From NCBI GenBank assembly GCA_942491735.1, contig CALOCN010000014.1, forward strand, positions 1-64,000: a DNA stretch of 64,000 bases. Reading direction: 5' to 3'. The notes under the pieces were generated by a model. That model worked only from the letters and a program-made list of their open reading frames with translations. It did no database searches and was not told the origin of the DNA. Below, in pieces: positions 45,517 to 55,120 of this stretch; position 1 is the stretch's first letter, and each line of letters starts with the position of its first letter. Both the position numbers and the translations under genes were made by a program. This DNA is from CALOCN01 sp942491735. GTDB taxonomy: Bacteria > Eisenbacteria > RBG-16-71-46 > JABDJR01.

Positions 45517-48150
45517 ATGACTTCCCTCACCGGTCGCCGCCTCGCCCACTACGAGATCCTGGACAAACTGGGCCAAGGCGGCATGGGTGAGGTGTACCGA
45601 GCCCGCGACACCTCCTTGGACCGGGAGGTGGCCATCAAGCTCCTCCCCGAGCACTTTTCCCAGGACCCCCAACGCCTGGCGCGGTTCGAGCGCGAGGCCA
45701 AGCTCCTGGGGTCGCTCAACCACGGCAACATTGCTGCGGTGTACGGGCTGCACCTGGAGGGGGAGCACCGATTCCTGGCCATGGAACTGGTGCCCGGAAA
45801 CGATCTGGCCCATACCCTGGCCCAGGGGCCGCTCCCCGTGGACGAGGCCTTGGCCATCGCCGCCCAAGTCGCCGAAGCGTTGGAGACCGCCCACGCCAAC
45901 GGGATCGTCCACCGCGATCTCAAGCCGGCCAACATCATGGTCACACCGGAGGGCAAGGCCAAGGTGCTGGACTTCGGTCTGGCCAAGTCGGCGGATCCCG
46001 AAGGGCCGGACTCGTCGGTCCTGCTCACCCAGTCGCCCACGCTCACCGCCGGGGTCGCCGCATCGCACCAGACCGTCTCGGGTTCCATTCTTGGCACCGC
46101 CGCCTACATGAGCCCCGAGCAGGCGCGCGGCAAGCCCACCGATGGCCGCACCGATATCTGGGCCTTTGGCTGTGTCCTCTACGAGATGCTCACCGGCACG
46201 GCGCCCTTCAGCGGCGAGACCCTCACCGATAGCATCGCCGCCATTATTCATACGGAGGTGGATTTCGGGAAACTGCCGGAGAACCTCCCCCCGGGGGCGC
46301 GCCATGTCCTGCGCCGCTGCTTGACCCGGGATCGCGACCTGCGACAGCAGTCCATGGGAGACGTGCGGGTGGAGCTCACCGAGGCCCGCACCCAACCGCA
46401 GCTCTGGGAGTCGGTCACGGGGATGCCCGCCGCACCGGTCGCCCCCTCGCCCGCCAACCGCGCCCGCTCCGCACTGGGTGTGCTGGCCGTGGCTGCGGCC
46501 GGCGTGCTGGGGTTCGTGCTGGCCGTCGTGTTCGGCGTGGGCGGCTCATCGCCCGAGCCGGTCGAGCCGCGCACCATCGAGATCCCCATCGCCGACCTCG
46601 ACAACAGCGTGATCCCCTGTTTATCCCCAGACGGGGAGTGGATCGCCTTCATCCGTAACGACGAACTCTGGATCCGTTCGACCCGCACGCTCACCGAGCG
46701 CAAGCTGCAGACCGCCGGTCGCGCCTACGAGATGGCGTGGTCGCCCGACAGTCGATCCGTCGCCTACCATACGGTCGACGCCATGTACCGATCCGGCATC
46801 GACGGCGGCGACTCCCAGCTCGTCTGCGACCTGCCCACGAACTGGGTTCGCGGCGCCGGTCTGACCTGGACCGACCGCGGGATCCTCTTTGCCCAGGGCT
46901 CGTCGGGGTTGCAGCGCGTCCCCGAGACCGGGGGCGCGATCGAGACCATCCTGGAGCAGGTTCCCGACGGGGAGCACTTCCATCGTCCGTCCCCCCTGCC
47001 GGGTGGACTCGGCTATGTCTATGCGAGCCACGGCAGCGACGGCGACGTGGTGCTGGAGGCCCTGCTGCAGGGTGAGCGCCGTGAGCTGCACCGGGCGCCC
47101 GGTGTCCGCCTGGAGGAGCCGATCTGGTCCCCCACCGGGCACATCCTCTACCGGCGCGAGACGGACAACCCGGGCATCTGGGCCCTCCCGGTCTCGGGAC
47201 CGGATCTCGGCAACGTGGGTCAACCGTTCCGGGTGGTGGCCAACGGGTACTCGGCTTCGGTGGACGCGCACGGCAACCTGTTCCAGATCATCGGGAGGAT
47301 GGGGGTGAACACGCAGGGGGCGTGGGTGGACACCAGTGGACGGGTCGTGGAACGGGTGGATCGACCGTTCCGTGGGTTCGAGAACCCGCGACTCTCGCCG
47401 GACGGTACTCGCATCGCCGCGGCTCGGGCCGAGACCGGCAGCCCGGATGTCTGGGTCCTGGACCTGGTGCGGGGCGGCTGGAGCCGGGTGACCTTCAGCG
47501 AGGAGCCTGATTTCGATCCGGTCTGGCTCCCCGATAGCCGGTCCCTGCTGTATGCCCATCTGGGCACGGTGCTCAAGGCCGACATCACGGGATCCCGCGA
47601 CCATGAGTACGTGGCCACGCTCCAGAGCCACGATGTGGATCGCAACGGTAGGTGGCTGGTGGGGCTCAAGTCCAGCATGGGAAGCGGTCCGGATGTCTGG
47701 GCGTTCGATTTGACGACCGGAGACTCGCTGGTCGTGGTGGGAACCGAGGCTCGCGAAGGTTCGCCCCGCATTTCTCCCGACGGTCGCTACCTTCTGTATC
47801 CGTCGGATGAATCGGGACGTGCCGAGATCTACCTCACCACCATGCCCACCGCGGACAAGCGCTGGCAGGTCTCGGTGGACGGCGGAAACTGGCCCCAGTG
47901 GAGCCCGGACGGCCGCACCATCTACTTCGAGTCGGCGGAGTCCGTATACCGGGTCAGGTTCGCCGAGGATCCGGAGGTTGTTCTGTCGACGCCCGAGTAT
48001 CGGTTCGCCTTCGCCAACGACCTGGAGTACGTGTCCGATTTTTCCATGGAGCGGGGCCTGTTCCTGGGGGTCGCGCGCGCCCAGGACGAAGACGACATTG
48101 AGCATCCGATCCGCATTACCCTGGGGTGGGCGCAGAGCCTGGATCCATAG
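45517..48150 (+). CDS. PknB-type Ser/Thr kinase fused to TolB-like propeller
   Basis: 877 residues from ATG 45517; the frame is open further upstream, but the kinase domain starts right here (MTSLTGRRLAHYEILDKLGQ). Kinase motifs: LGQGGMGEVY, VAIKLLP, HRDLKPAN, DFGLA, AYMSPEQ. A membrane helix follows at about residue 325 (VLAVAAAGVLGFVLAVVFGV). The remaining 500 residues are PD40/TolB-like blades (CLSPDGEWIAFIRNDELWIR, RISPDGRYLLYPSDESGRAE), presumably an extracytoplasmic sensor. A TACCCT hexamer eight bases before the ATG and no Shine-Dalgarno suggest a leaderless mRNA. This fusion is common in Acidobacteria, Gemmatimonadetes and related phyla. Confidence 0.9.
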   Translation: MTSLTGRRLAHYEILDKLGQGGMGEVYRARDTSLDREVAIKLLPEHFSQDPQRLARFEREAKLLGSLNHGNIAAVYGLHLEGEHRFLAMELVPGNDLAHTLAQGPLPVDEALAIAAQVAEALETAHANGIVHRDLKPANIMVTPEGKAKVLDFGLAKSADPEGPDSSVLLTQSPTLTAGVAASHQTVSGSILGTAAYMSPEQARGKPTDGRTDIWAFGCVLYEMLTGTAPFSGETLTDSIAAIIHTEVDFGKLPENLPPGARHVLRRCLTRDRDLRQQSMGDVRVELTEARTQPQLWESVTGMPAAPVAPSPANRARSALGVLAVAAAGVLGFVLAVVFGVGGSSPEPVEPRTIEIPIADLDNSVIPCLSPDGEWIAFIRNDELWIRSTRTLTERKLQTAGRAYEMAWSPDSRSVAYHTVDAMYRSGIDGGDSQLVCDLPTNWVRGAGLTWTDRGILFAQGSSGLQRVPETGGAIETILEQVPDGEHFHRPSPLPGGLGYVYASHGSDGDVVLEALLQGERRELHRAPGVRLEEPIWSPTGHILYRRETDNPGIWALPVSGPDLGNVGQPFRVVANGYSASVDAHGNLFQIIGRMGVNTQGAWVDTSGRVVERVDRPFRGFENPRLSPDGTRIAAARAETGSPDVWVLDLVRGGWSRVTFSEEPDFDPVWLPDSRSLLYAHLGTVLKADITGSRDHEYVATLQSHDVDRNGRWLVGLKSSMGSGPDVWAFDLTTGDSLVVVGTEAREGSPRISPDGRYLLYPSDESGRAEIYLTTMPTADKRWQVSVDGGNWPQWSPDGRTIYFESAESVYRVRFAEDPEVVLSTPEYRFAFANDLEYVSDFSMERGLFLGVARAQDEDDIEHPIRITLGWAQSLDP

Positions 48151-48226
48151 GAGATCGGTTCCCAACCCTCAACTCAACCCCCCAACCCGCCGAAAACCTC
48201 CGGGTACCCCTTTACCGGAGGCTCCC

Positions 48227-48796
48227 ATGTCGAACGAGATCAAGTACTGGTGGCTTGGCTTCAAGACCCGCCCCAATTCCGCCAGCGAGCGGGGCATTTT
48301 CCAGGACACCTATCTCCAGGCGTTCCTGGATGGTCACGCCGACCACTACGGCTGGCCGACGGTGGGGAGCTCGGATAGCTATGCCCGGTACGATGCGATG
48401 TCCCGGGGGGATCATGTGGTCCTCTATTGCGGCGGGGGATCCGGTCAACCGGACGACTACGGCGTGCTGGCCTTCGCCACCATCATGGACCGCACGGAAC
48501 CGGGTGAGCTTCCCGGCGAGGGCATCATCAAGCTGGGTCGCCTGGAACGGTTCGCACCCATTCTTCCCTTCAACAGCGAAAACGATGGAACGGAACGCAC
48601 CGAGGACTCGGATTTCCTGTGGGATCTCATGGGATCCGAATTCCTGCCGTTGCATGACGTCTATAACCGGCTGGGCTACACCGAGAGCGAACGCCAGGCG
48701 GTGACCGTGTGGGATCTGGAACCCAAGCAGTACTGGGCAATGCATCGGCGAGCGGAGCGCGTGTTGTTGGAGGGGATGGAGCGGCGCGCGGCGTAG
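48227..48796 (+). CDS. Hypothetical protein (possible PUA/EVE-like fold)
   Basis: 189 residues from ATG 48227 with GGAGG six bases upstream. The start KYWWLGFKTRPN and the central AMSRGDHVVLYCGGG then DYGVLAFATIM recall the beta-barrel order of EVE/ASCH (PUA-like) domains that bind modified bases, but the match is weak and the family is not recognised. Soluble, no signal peptide. It follows the kinase by 76 bp and converges on the LysR gene. Confidence 0.65.
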   Translation: MSNEIKYWWLGFKTRPNSASERGIFQDTYLQAFLDGHADHYGWPTVGSSDSYARYDAMSRGDHVVLYCGGGSGQPDDYGVLAFATIMDRTEPGELPGEGIIKLGRLERFAPILPFNSENDGTERTEDSDFLWDLMGSEFLPLHDVYNRLGYTESERQAVTVWDLEPKQYWAMHRRAERVLLEGMERRAA

Positions 48797-48803
48797 GCGT
48801 TCC

Positions 48804-49706
48804 CTAACCCGCCGCGTACTCCTCCCGCAACAACTCGAGGAACAGTCGCCCCCCTCTCCCCGGCGCCTCGCCCCGCCTGTGCACCAGGTACGGGGTAAAC
48901 CGATAGCGCGCCCCGTCCACCGCATCCACCTCGGCCAGTTCCCCCGCATCCAGGGCCTCGCCCGCAAGGTGCATGGGCAACCACCCGAACCCGACCCCTC
49001 CCAGCAGCGCCTCCCGCTTGCTATGGAAGTCCGATAGCTCGAATTGCTGCCGTGCATCGAAGCCAATGTCGTGCGGCCGGTCGGACCGCTCGCTTCCCGA
49101 GTCCGCGACCAACAGCTCCACGGATTCCCGCAACCCCTCACGCGTCACCCCCTGTACCCCCGCCAACGGATGATCGCAGTGGACGACCAGCACCATCTCG
49201 ATGGGGGCCAGCGCTTCCCCTTCCAGCGCGGCATCCGGGGTCCAATCCAGGCTGAGCATGAGATCCGCCCGGTCGGTCTCGAACCGCTCCCGCACCCCGC
49301 CCAGGTACTCGACCATGAGCCGCACCTGGGTGGGAACCTGCTCGGCGCTGAACCGCTTGAGTGCGCGCATGACCGGAGGCAGGGGGAAAATCCCGTCCAG
49401 CACCACCTCCAGCCGCGGCTCCCACCCCTCGCGCAGCTGACGCGCCACCGCATCCAGCTGCAGGGCCGGGCCCAGGACTTTCCGCGCCTCCTCGAGAATC
49501 GTCTTCCCGGCCGGGGTCAACACGGCGCGATGCCCGGAGCGATCGAACAGTTCCAATCCCAACGACTCTTCCAACGCCCGTACCGCGTAGCTCACGGCAG
49601 AGGTGGCACGGTGCGTCTCCCGGGCCGCCGCGGCAAAGCTGCCGGTGCGGACAATCGCCTCCAGGACCTCCAGATGCTCCAGAACGATCACAACGCCCCT
49701 CTTCAT
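48804..49706 (-). CDS. LysR-family regulator, divergent from hmgA-hppD
   Basis: 300 residues, standard LTTR length. N-terminal winged HTH: LEVLEAIVRTGSFAAAARET, SAVSYAVRALEESLGLELFD; C-terminal periplasmic-binding-protein-like inducer domain (LEVVLDGIFPLPPVMRALKR). It is transcribed away from the homogentisate operon across a 120-bp region holding a T-N-A palindrome, the classic layout for an activator that controls its divergent target and itself. The inducer is probably a tyrosine catabolite (inference). Confidence 0.9.
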   Translation of the reverse strand: MKRGVVIVLEHLEVLEAIVRTGSFAAAARETHRATSAVSYAVRALEESLGLELFDRSGHRAVLTPAGKTILEEARKVLGPALQLDAVARQLREGWEPRLEVVLDGIFPLPPVMRALKRFSAEQVPTQVRLMVEYLGGVRERFETDRADLMLSLDWTPDAALEGEALAPIEMVLVVHCDHPLAGVQGVTREGLRESVELLVADSGSERSDRPHDIGFDARQQFELSDFHSKREALLGGVGFGWLPMHLAGEALDAGELAEVDAVDGARYRFTPYLVHRRGEAPGRGGRLFLELLREEYAAG

Positions 49707-49716
49707 TCAATAAACC

Positions 49717-49731
49717 TGAACAACTAGTTCA
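49717..49731. promoter_or_regulatory. LysR-type operator candidate
   Basis: TGAAC-aacta-GTTCA, a five-base-arm palindrome with the T...A ends of LTTR boxes, 11 bp ahead of the lysR start and 96 bp ahead of hmgA. Confidence 0.5.
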
Positions 49732-49826
49732 AACATATCACATTTTTTTGCTCAAGCGGCGGCGCTACTCTTGGCTTGGACGCTGCCGGGGCGGACGTGT
49801 CGTGCGCCCGGAAGTGGAGGTATTTC

Positions 49827-50969
49827 ATGCTGTTCCAAAAGGGACGCGTGTCCCGGCAGGCCCATGTGGACCTGCCCGAGGGCACCTACGAGGAAGAGTA
49901 CGGGCGCGAGGGTTTCTTTGGCCCGTACGCACATATCTATCGGGCGCAGCCCCCGGTGGGTTGGACCCGCATCGAAGGCGAACTGCGCCCCCATGCGCTG
50001 CGCCTCCTGAAGCTGGAGGGCCCCCAGGACTACGCCGCCCAGCGACGCCCCATCCTGGCCAACGCGGATACCAGCCTGGCCATGGTGACCCTCGAACATG
50101 CCATGCCGTATTACTACCGCAACGCCGACGGCGACGACGTGCTGTTCGTCCATCGCGGGGACGGCACCCTGGAAACCGACTTTGGTCCGCTCTCCTACGA
50201 GGAGGGGGACTACCTGGTCATCCCGCGGGGAACGGTCTACCGGTTGCTCCCCGGATCCCAGACCCGCCTCTTCACCGTGCAGACCACCGGCGCGGTATCC
50301 ATCCCGGATCGCGGGCTCCTAGGGCAGCATGCGTTGTTCGATCCCGCGGTGATCGAGGTTCCCTCGCCCGGTCCCATTCCGGACCCAGGCGCCCAGGCCG
50401 AGTGGGAGCTGCGCATCCAGGCCCGGGGCCGCATGACCTCCGTTTTCTATCCCTTCTGCCCCATCAATACGGTGGGGTGGAAAGGGAATCTCACCGTGTG
50501 GCGTCTCAACGTGCGGGACATTCGGCCCGTTTCGAGCGAGCGCTATCACCTGCCGCCCACCGCGCACGCGACCTTTGTCGCCGAAAACGTGGTCATTGCC
50601 ACCTTCCTTCCCCGGCCGCTGGAGACCGGCGACCCCGGTGCGCTGCGTGTTCCCTACTACCATTCCAATATCGACTATGACGAGGTCCTCTTCTATCACG
50701 AGGGCGAGTTCTTCAGCCGTGCCGGCATTGAGCCCGGCATGGCCACCTTCCACCCCCAGGGCATCCAGCATGGCCCGCACCCCAAGGCGATCGAGCGGAG
50801 TCGCGACGCCACCCGCACCAACGAGCAGGCGGTGATGATCGACACCCGCCGTCCGCTGGACCTGACCGATCGCGGGAAGAGCGTGGAGTGGGTGGACTAC
50901 TGGAAGAGCTGGACCGAATCGGCCGGGGACCCCGAACTACCGCAACCTGCGGAGAAGGAGCTGGTGTGA
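49827..50969 (+). CDS. hmgA: Homogentisate 1,2-dioxygenase
   Basis: 380 residues from ATG 49827, chosen for GGAGG seven bases upstream. Non-haem Fe(II) enzyme that opens the ring of homogentisate to maleylacetoacetate in tyrosine/phenylalanine breakdown, in the cytosol. Family landmarks: VFVHRGDGTLETDFGPLSYE-like cupin strand (LFVHRGDGTLETDFGPL), YHSNIDYDEVLFYHEG, and FHPQGIQHGPHPKAIE near the C-terminus with the iron-binding His/Glu. It is somewhat shorter than the 430-residue proteobacterial enzymes. TGATG overlap with hppD gives coupled translation of two successive (reverse-order) pathway steps. Confidence 0.93.
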   Translation: MLFQKGRVSRQAHVDLPEGTYEEEYGREGFFGPYAHIYRAQPPVGWTRIEGELRPHALRLLKLEGPQDYAAQRRPILANADTSLAMVTLEHAMPYYYRNADGDDVLFVHRGDGTLETDFGPLSYEEGDYLVIPRGTVYRLLPGSQTRLFTVQTTGAVSIPDRGLLGQHALFDPAVIEVPSPGPIPDPGAQAEWELRIQARGRMTSVFYPFCPINTVGWKGNLTVWRLNVRDIRPVSSERYHLPPTAHATFVAENVVIATFLPRPLETGDPGALRVPYYHSNIDYDEVLFYHEGEFFSRAGIEPGMATFHPQGIQHGPHPKAIERSRDATRTNEQAVMIDTRRPLDLTDRGKSVEWVDYWKSWTESAGDPELPQPAEKELV

Positions 50970-52018
50970 TGCCACAGACCCAACTGGAACCCAAAGTCAC
51001 CAACCCGGTCGGCCTGACCGGGATCGAGTTCGTGGAGTTTGCCGGGCCGGATCCGGACATGCTGGAGAAGCTGTTCCTGGAGTTCGGTTTCTCCAAGCTG
51101 AAGCGCCATCGGGACCGGGCGATTGACCTGTTCCGCCAGAACGACATGGTGTTCCTGCTCGACCGCTCGCCGGACTCGTTCGCGGCCACCTTCGCCAAGC
51201 TGCACGGTCCCTGCATTGCCGGCATGGGCTGGCGGGTCAAGGACGCCGCCGCCGCCCTGGCCCAGGCCGAGTTGCGTGGCGCCCATCCCTATCCCGGCCC
51301 CAGCTGCTTCGAGCGGCTCCCCGCCATCTATGGGATCGGCGATTCGCTGATCCACTTCGTGGACGGGCACCACGCTGCCTACCTGGACGAGTTCGTGGAT
51401 CTGGACGATCCCATCCTGGTCCAGGACATGGGCTTTGTCGCCATCGATCACCTCACCAACAACGTGGAGAAGGGGACCATGCAGAAGTGGTCCGACTTCT
51501 ACAAGAACGTGTTCGGCTTCACCGAGGTGCGCTACTTCGACATCCGCGGGGCCAAGACCGGTCTCACTTCCTATGCCCTGCGTTCTCCCGACGGCAGCTT
51601 CTGCATTCCCATCAACGAGGGGAACGAGGAGAAGTCGCAGATCGAGGAGTACCTGCGCGAGTACCAGGGCCCCGGGGTGCAGCACCTGGCGTTCCTGTCG
51701 CACGACCTGCTGGCCAGCCTGGACAAGCTCGCCGGATCCACCCTGATCGAAACCCTGGACATCGACGACGAGTACTACGAAGAGGTCTTTGATCGCGTTC
51801 CCAACGTGACCGAGGACCGGGACCGCATCAAGGCGCATCAGGTCCTGGTGGACGGGGACGACGAGGGGTACCTGCTCCAGATCTTCACCAAGAACCTCAT
51901 TGGTCCCATCTTCATCGAGATGATCCAGCGCAAGAACCACCTCGCTTTTGGTGAGGGGAACTTTGGGGCGCTGTTCCGGTCGATCGAGCGGGATCAGGAG
52001 AAGCGCGGCGTGTTGTAG
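50969..52018 (+). CDS. hppD: 4-hydroxyphenylpyruvate dioxygenase
   Basis: 349 residues, normal for bacterial HPPD. Start ATG 50969 overlaps the hmgA stop, preceded by GGAGAAGGAG. It converts 4-hydroxyphenylpyruvate to homogentisate, the substrate of the upstream gene's product. Two VOC domains: N-terminal GLTGIEFVEFAGPDPDMLEK; C-terminal with the 2-His-1-Glu iron site in FVAIDHLTNNV, GVQHLAFLSHD and FIEMIQRKNH. The last residues (GNFGALFRSIERDQEKRGVL) carry the family's C-terminal gating helix. It converges on the ABC permease gene with one base between stop codons. Confidence 0.95.
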   Translation: MPQTQLEPKVTNPVGLTGIEFVEFAGPDPDMLEKLFLEFGFSKLKRHRDRAIDLFRQNDMVFLLDRSPDSFAATFAKLHGPCIAGMGWRVKDAAAALAQAELRGAHPYPGPSCFERLPAIYGIGDSLIHFVDGHHAAYLDEFVDLDDPILVQDMGFVAIDHLTNNVEKGTMQKWSDFYKNVFGFTEVRYFDIRGAKTGLTSYALRSPDGSFCIPINEGNEEKSQIEEYLREYQGPGVQHLAFLSHDLLASLDKLAGSTLIETLDIDDEYYEEVFDRVPNVTEDRDRIKAHQVLVDGDDEGYLLQIFTKNLIGPIFIEMIQRKNHLAFGEGNFGALFRSIERDQEKRGVL

Positions 52019-52019
52019 A

Positions 52020-53224
52020 TCACTCCGCGGCCAACGCCTCCACCGGGTCCAGCGCCGCGGCGCGGCGGGCGGGGAGAATGCCGCTGAGCAGCCCCACCGT
52101 CGCGCTGACCCCCAGCGCGAGGGCCACATAGAGCACCGGCGTCTGCACCGGCAGGCCGGGTACGGCCAATCGCAGCAGTTGGGCCAGGCCCATCCCGACC
52201 AGCAATCCCAGCACCCCGCCCAGGGTGGAGAGCAACGCCGCCTCGCCCAGGAACAGCACCAGGATCTGGCGTGGGGTGGCGTGGCTCCGATCGCCTTGGC
52301 CAGACCGATCTCCCCCGTGCGTTCGCTGACCGAGATCCACATCATGGTGAGAATGCCGATCGCTCCCACGAGGAGCGCGATGGCTCCGATGCCCGCCACG
52401 GCCAGGCTGACCACACCGAGGATCCGGTCCAGCGTGTCCAGCATTCCGGTCTGGGTGGTGATGGTGACGTCCTCCTCGCCATGATGGCGCTCCACCAGGA
52501 GTCGCTCCACCCGCGCCGCAACGCTGTCGATGAACGACGCATTGTTGACCAGTATGTCGATCTCCTGAACCTCGTCCAGATTGAACAGGTTCATGGCCAG
52601 CGAGACCGGGATGTAGGCCGAGTCGTCGATGTCGATGCCCAGGAACTGTCCCTTGGACTCCATGATCCCGATCACCCGGTAGCGCTGACCGGCCAGCCGC
52701 ACGAACTCGCCCAGGGCGTTGTCGGTCCCGAACAGTTCCCGCTTGAGGGTCGGCCCCAGGACCGCCACCGGTGACCCGCGACGCGGATCCCCTTCGGGTA
52801 GGAACCGTCCCTGTCGCACCCCGAACTGCCACACCGCGGGGGCGTCGGCGGTCACCCCGTAGACGAACACCCGGCGCGCGCGCTCGCCGTACTCCACCTG
52901 GCCCGTTCCCATGCTGACCGGGACGACCTTCTCCACTCCCGGTAAACGCGAGATCGCTTCGGTGTCCGCCAGGGTGAGCGGGTAGACCGTTCCCCCCACG
53001 CCGGGCATGCCGCTGGTCTCGGACTTGCCCGGGTTGACCGCGATCAGGTTGGTGCCAAACGTGGTGAACTCCTCCAGGATGTAGCGGCGCGTCCCCTCGC
53101 CGATCGAGGTGAGCAGGATCACCGAGGCGATGCCGATCAGGATGCCCAGGATGGTCAGCCCCGAGCGCTGACGATGACCCCGGATGGAGCGCCACGACTG
53201 GACCGCCACGTCCTCGAGGATCAT
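52020..53224 (-). pseudogene. MacB/FtsX-type ABC permease, frameshifted
   Basis: From ATG 53224 the first 310 residues are a normal MacB-like permease (SIRGHRQRSGLTILGILIGI first helix; periplasmic MacB_PCD domain; IGAIALLVGAIGILTMMWIS). At about 52275-52285, in an ACCCC stretch, the frame changes: the next-frame sequence RQILVLFLGEAALLSTLGGV to VEALAAE supplies the missing last two helices and ends at 52020. A change of one or two bases restores a 400-residue protein. It overlaps the preceding permease gene by ATGA. Either a broken transporter half or a sequence error; the operon around it is otherwise intact. Confidence 0.8.
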
Positions 53225-54423
53225 GACCGCTTCCTCATCAACGCCGCGACCGGGTCCAGGCGGGCCGCGTTGCGTGCGGGGAAACTGCCGAACAACAGAC
53301 CCACCGCGGCCGAGACCCCTACCGCGGCGACCGCGGCCCAGACCGGGGGCTGGATGGGGAACTCCGGATAGAAGTGCGTGGCCAGCGCTCCCACGCCGAC
53401 TCCGACCGCAAGCCCGCTCAACCCGCCCGCGGCCGAGATCATGGCGGCCTCGGTGAGGAACACGCCCACGATCTGCCGCCGGGTCACCCCCAGCGCCTTG
53501 AGCAGACCGATCTCCCGGGTGCGCTCCGACACCGAGACCAGCATGACGTTCATGATGCCGATGCCGGCCACGGTGAGCGAGATCCCCGCGATCCCGGCCA
53601 GGGCCAGGGTGAGGACGGTGAGCACCTTGCCGAACGTGGCCAGCACCGAGTCCTGGGTGAACACGGTGACGTCCTCGTCCCCGTGGCGCTCGGCGAGGAG
53701 CGCGAGCACCTCGTCCCGCGCGGTTTCGATTTCCGCGTGGCGGTTCACCTCGGCCAGGATCCGGAACAGACCCGACCGGTTGAACATGCGCAGCGCCCCG
53801 TCGACCGGCACCTGCACCACCTCATCCAGGTCAACACCCACCGAGGTTCCCTTGGACGCGGTCACCCCGATCACCCGGTACCGGCTTTCCCCCAGGCGTA
53901 CGAACTCGCCCAGGGGGCTCCGGCTCCCGAACAGCTCGGCGGCCACCGTGGCGCCCAGCACGCAGACCGGCGCGTCCAGGGTGCCTTCGGGGAGGTAGCG
54001 CCCGGCGCGGATGGACAGATTGCGGATCTCCAGCATGTCGCTCGTGGTGCCGACCAGCATCACATCGCGACTGCGCTCGCCGTGGCTGGCCGAGACGGTA
54101 CCCACCGCGACCGGAGCGGTGCGGCGAAGGCGGGGAAGACGCCGGGCCAGTTCCCGGGCGTCGTCCACGGTGAGGTCGTGGGTGGACGTACTGACGAAGG
54201 GAGCCGCCCCCTGGGTGTCGGTCTTGCCTGGGATGACGATGAGCAGGTTGCTCCCCAGGCTGGTGAACTCGGCGGTGACGAAACGCTTCGCACCCTCGCC
54301 AAGACTGGTGAGGAGGATCACCGAGGCCACGCCGATGGCCACGCCCAACACGGACAACACGGTGCGCAACCCGTGACCCCGGAGTCCTGTTGCGGCGAAT
54401 CGCACCAGCTCAGCCGCTCGCAT
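53221..54423 (-). CDS. MacB/FtsX-type ABC transporter permease
   Basis: 400 residues with four predicted membrane helices: one at the N-terminus (GLRTVLSVLGVAIGVASVIL), a MacB-type periplasmic domain, then three C-terminal helices (LALAGIAGISLTVAGIGIMN, AAMISAAGGLSGLAVGVGVG, AAVAAVGVSAAVGLLFGSFP) ending DPVAALMRKRS. It pairs with the second permease and the ATPase to form a mechanotransmission-type exporter rather than a classic membrane-substrate pump. It overlaps the ATPase gene by 14 bp and the next permease by 4 bp. Confidence 0.92.
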   Translation of the reverse strand: MRAAELVRFAATGLRGHGLRTVLSVLGVAIGVASVILLTSLGEGAKRFVTAEFTSLGSNLLIVIPGKTDTQGAAPFVSTSTHDLTVDDARELARRLPRLRRTAPVAVGTVSASHGERSRDVMLVGTTSDMLEIRNLSIRAGRYLPEGTLDAPVCVLGATVAAELFGSRSPLGEFVRLGESRYRVIGVTASKGTSVGVDLDEVVQVPVDGALRMFNRSGLFRILAEVNRHAEIETARDEVLALLAERHGDEDVTVFTQDSVLATFGKVLTVLTLALAGIAGISLTVAGIGIMNVMLVSVSERTREIGLLKALGVTRRQIVGVFLTEAAMISAAGGLSGLAVGVGVGALATHFYPEFPIQPPVWAAVAAVGVSAAVGLLFGSFPARNAARLDPVAALMRKRS

Positions 54424-55120
54424 GGGAGGGCGCCTCCGTCACCCCACTCCCGCTGGTGTCCGACACCACCCGCCCGTCCACCAGGCGGATCTTCCTGCGG
54501 GCGCGGTCACCGATCTCCTGATCGTGGGTGACCACGACCAGGGTGATGCCCGCGCGGTTGACCGACTCGATGAGGTTGACGATGTCGGCGCCGGATGCCG
54601 TGTCCAGGTTGCCAGTGGGTTCGTCGGCCAGGAGGAGGGTGGGTTGCATGATCAGGGCACGGGCAATGGCCACCCGCTGTCGCTCGCCGCCGGAGAGCTG
54701 GTCCGGACGGTGGCGCACCCGACCGCCCAGCCCCACCGACTCCAGGGCCTCGGCCGCCCGCTGCCTGCGATCCTTGGGTTCCAGACCGGCAAAGAGCATG
54801 GGGAGTTCCACGTTCTCGGCCGCGGTCAGACGCGGGACCAAATGGAAGAACTGGAAGACGAACCCGATCTTGTGGCGTCGCACCCGGGACAGTTCCGTCT
54901 CGGACAGCCGCGCTACCTCTTCGCCATCCAGCCGGTAGGAGCCGGAGGTGGGGCGATCCAGGCACCCCAGCAGGTTGAGCAGGGTCGATTTGCCCGAGCC
55001 CGAGGGACCCATGATGGACACGTATTCGCCGTCCTTCATGGTGAGGGAGACCTCGTTGAGGGCGTGGACCTGCTCCTCTCCCACGTCGTAGACGCGGTGG
55101 ATGCCGGTCAACTCGATCAC
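54410..55120 (-). CDS. ABC transporter ATP-binding protein (MacB/LolD type)
   Basis: 236 residues. Walker [21 protein letters not shown], signature [15 protein letters not shown], Walker [13 protein letters not shown] and the switch His in VVVTHDQE are all present. The [19 protein letters not shown] stretch is typical of LolD/MacB/FtsE ATPases. It powers the two permeases downstream. Its ATG overlaps the adaptor's stop (ATGA). Confidence 0.95.
   Translation of the reverse strand: MIELTGIHRVYDVGEEQVHALNEVSLTMKDGEYVSIMGPSGSGKSTLLNLLGCLDRPTSGSYRLDGEEVARLSETELSRVRRHKIGFVFQFFHLVPRLTAAENVELPMLFAGLEPKDRRQRAAEALESVGLGGRVRHRPDQLSGGERQRVAIARALIMQPTLLLADEPTGNLDTASGADIVNLIESVNRAGITLVVVTHDQEIGDRARRKIRLVDGRVVSDTSGSGVTEAPSHASG

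Noticed and set aside
46621..48165. 514-residue frame antisense to the TolB part of the kinase
   Set aside because: Shadow of PD40 repeats; no ribosome site or family features.
50897..52275. Extension of the permease frame across hppD on the minus strand
   Set aside because: Arises only from the frameshift near 52280; the sequence beyond it is antisense hppD.
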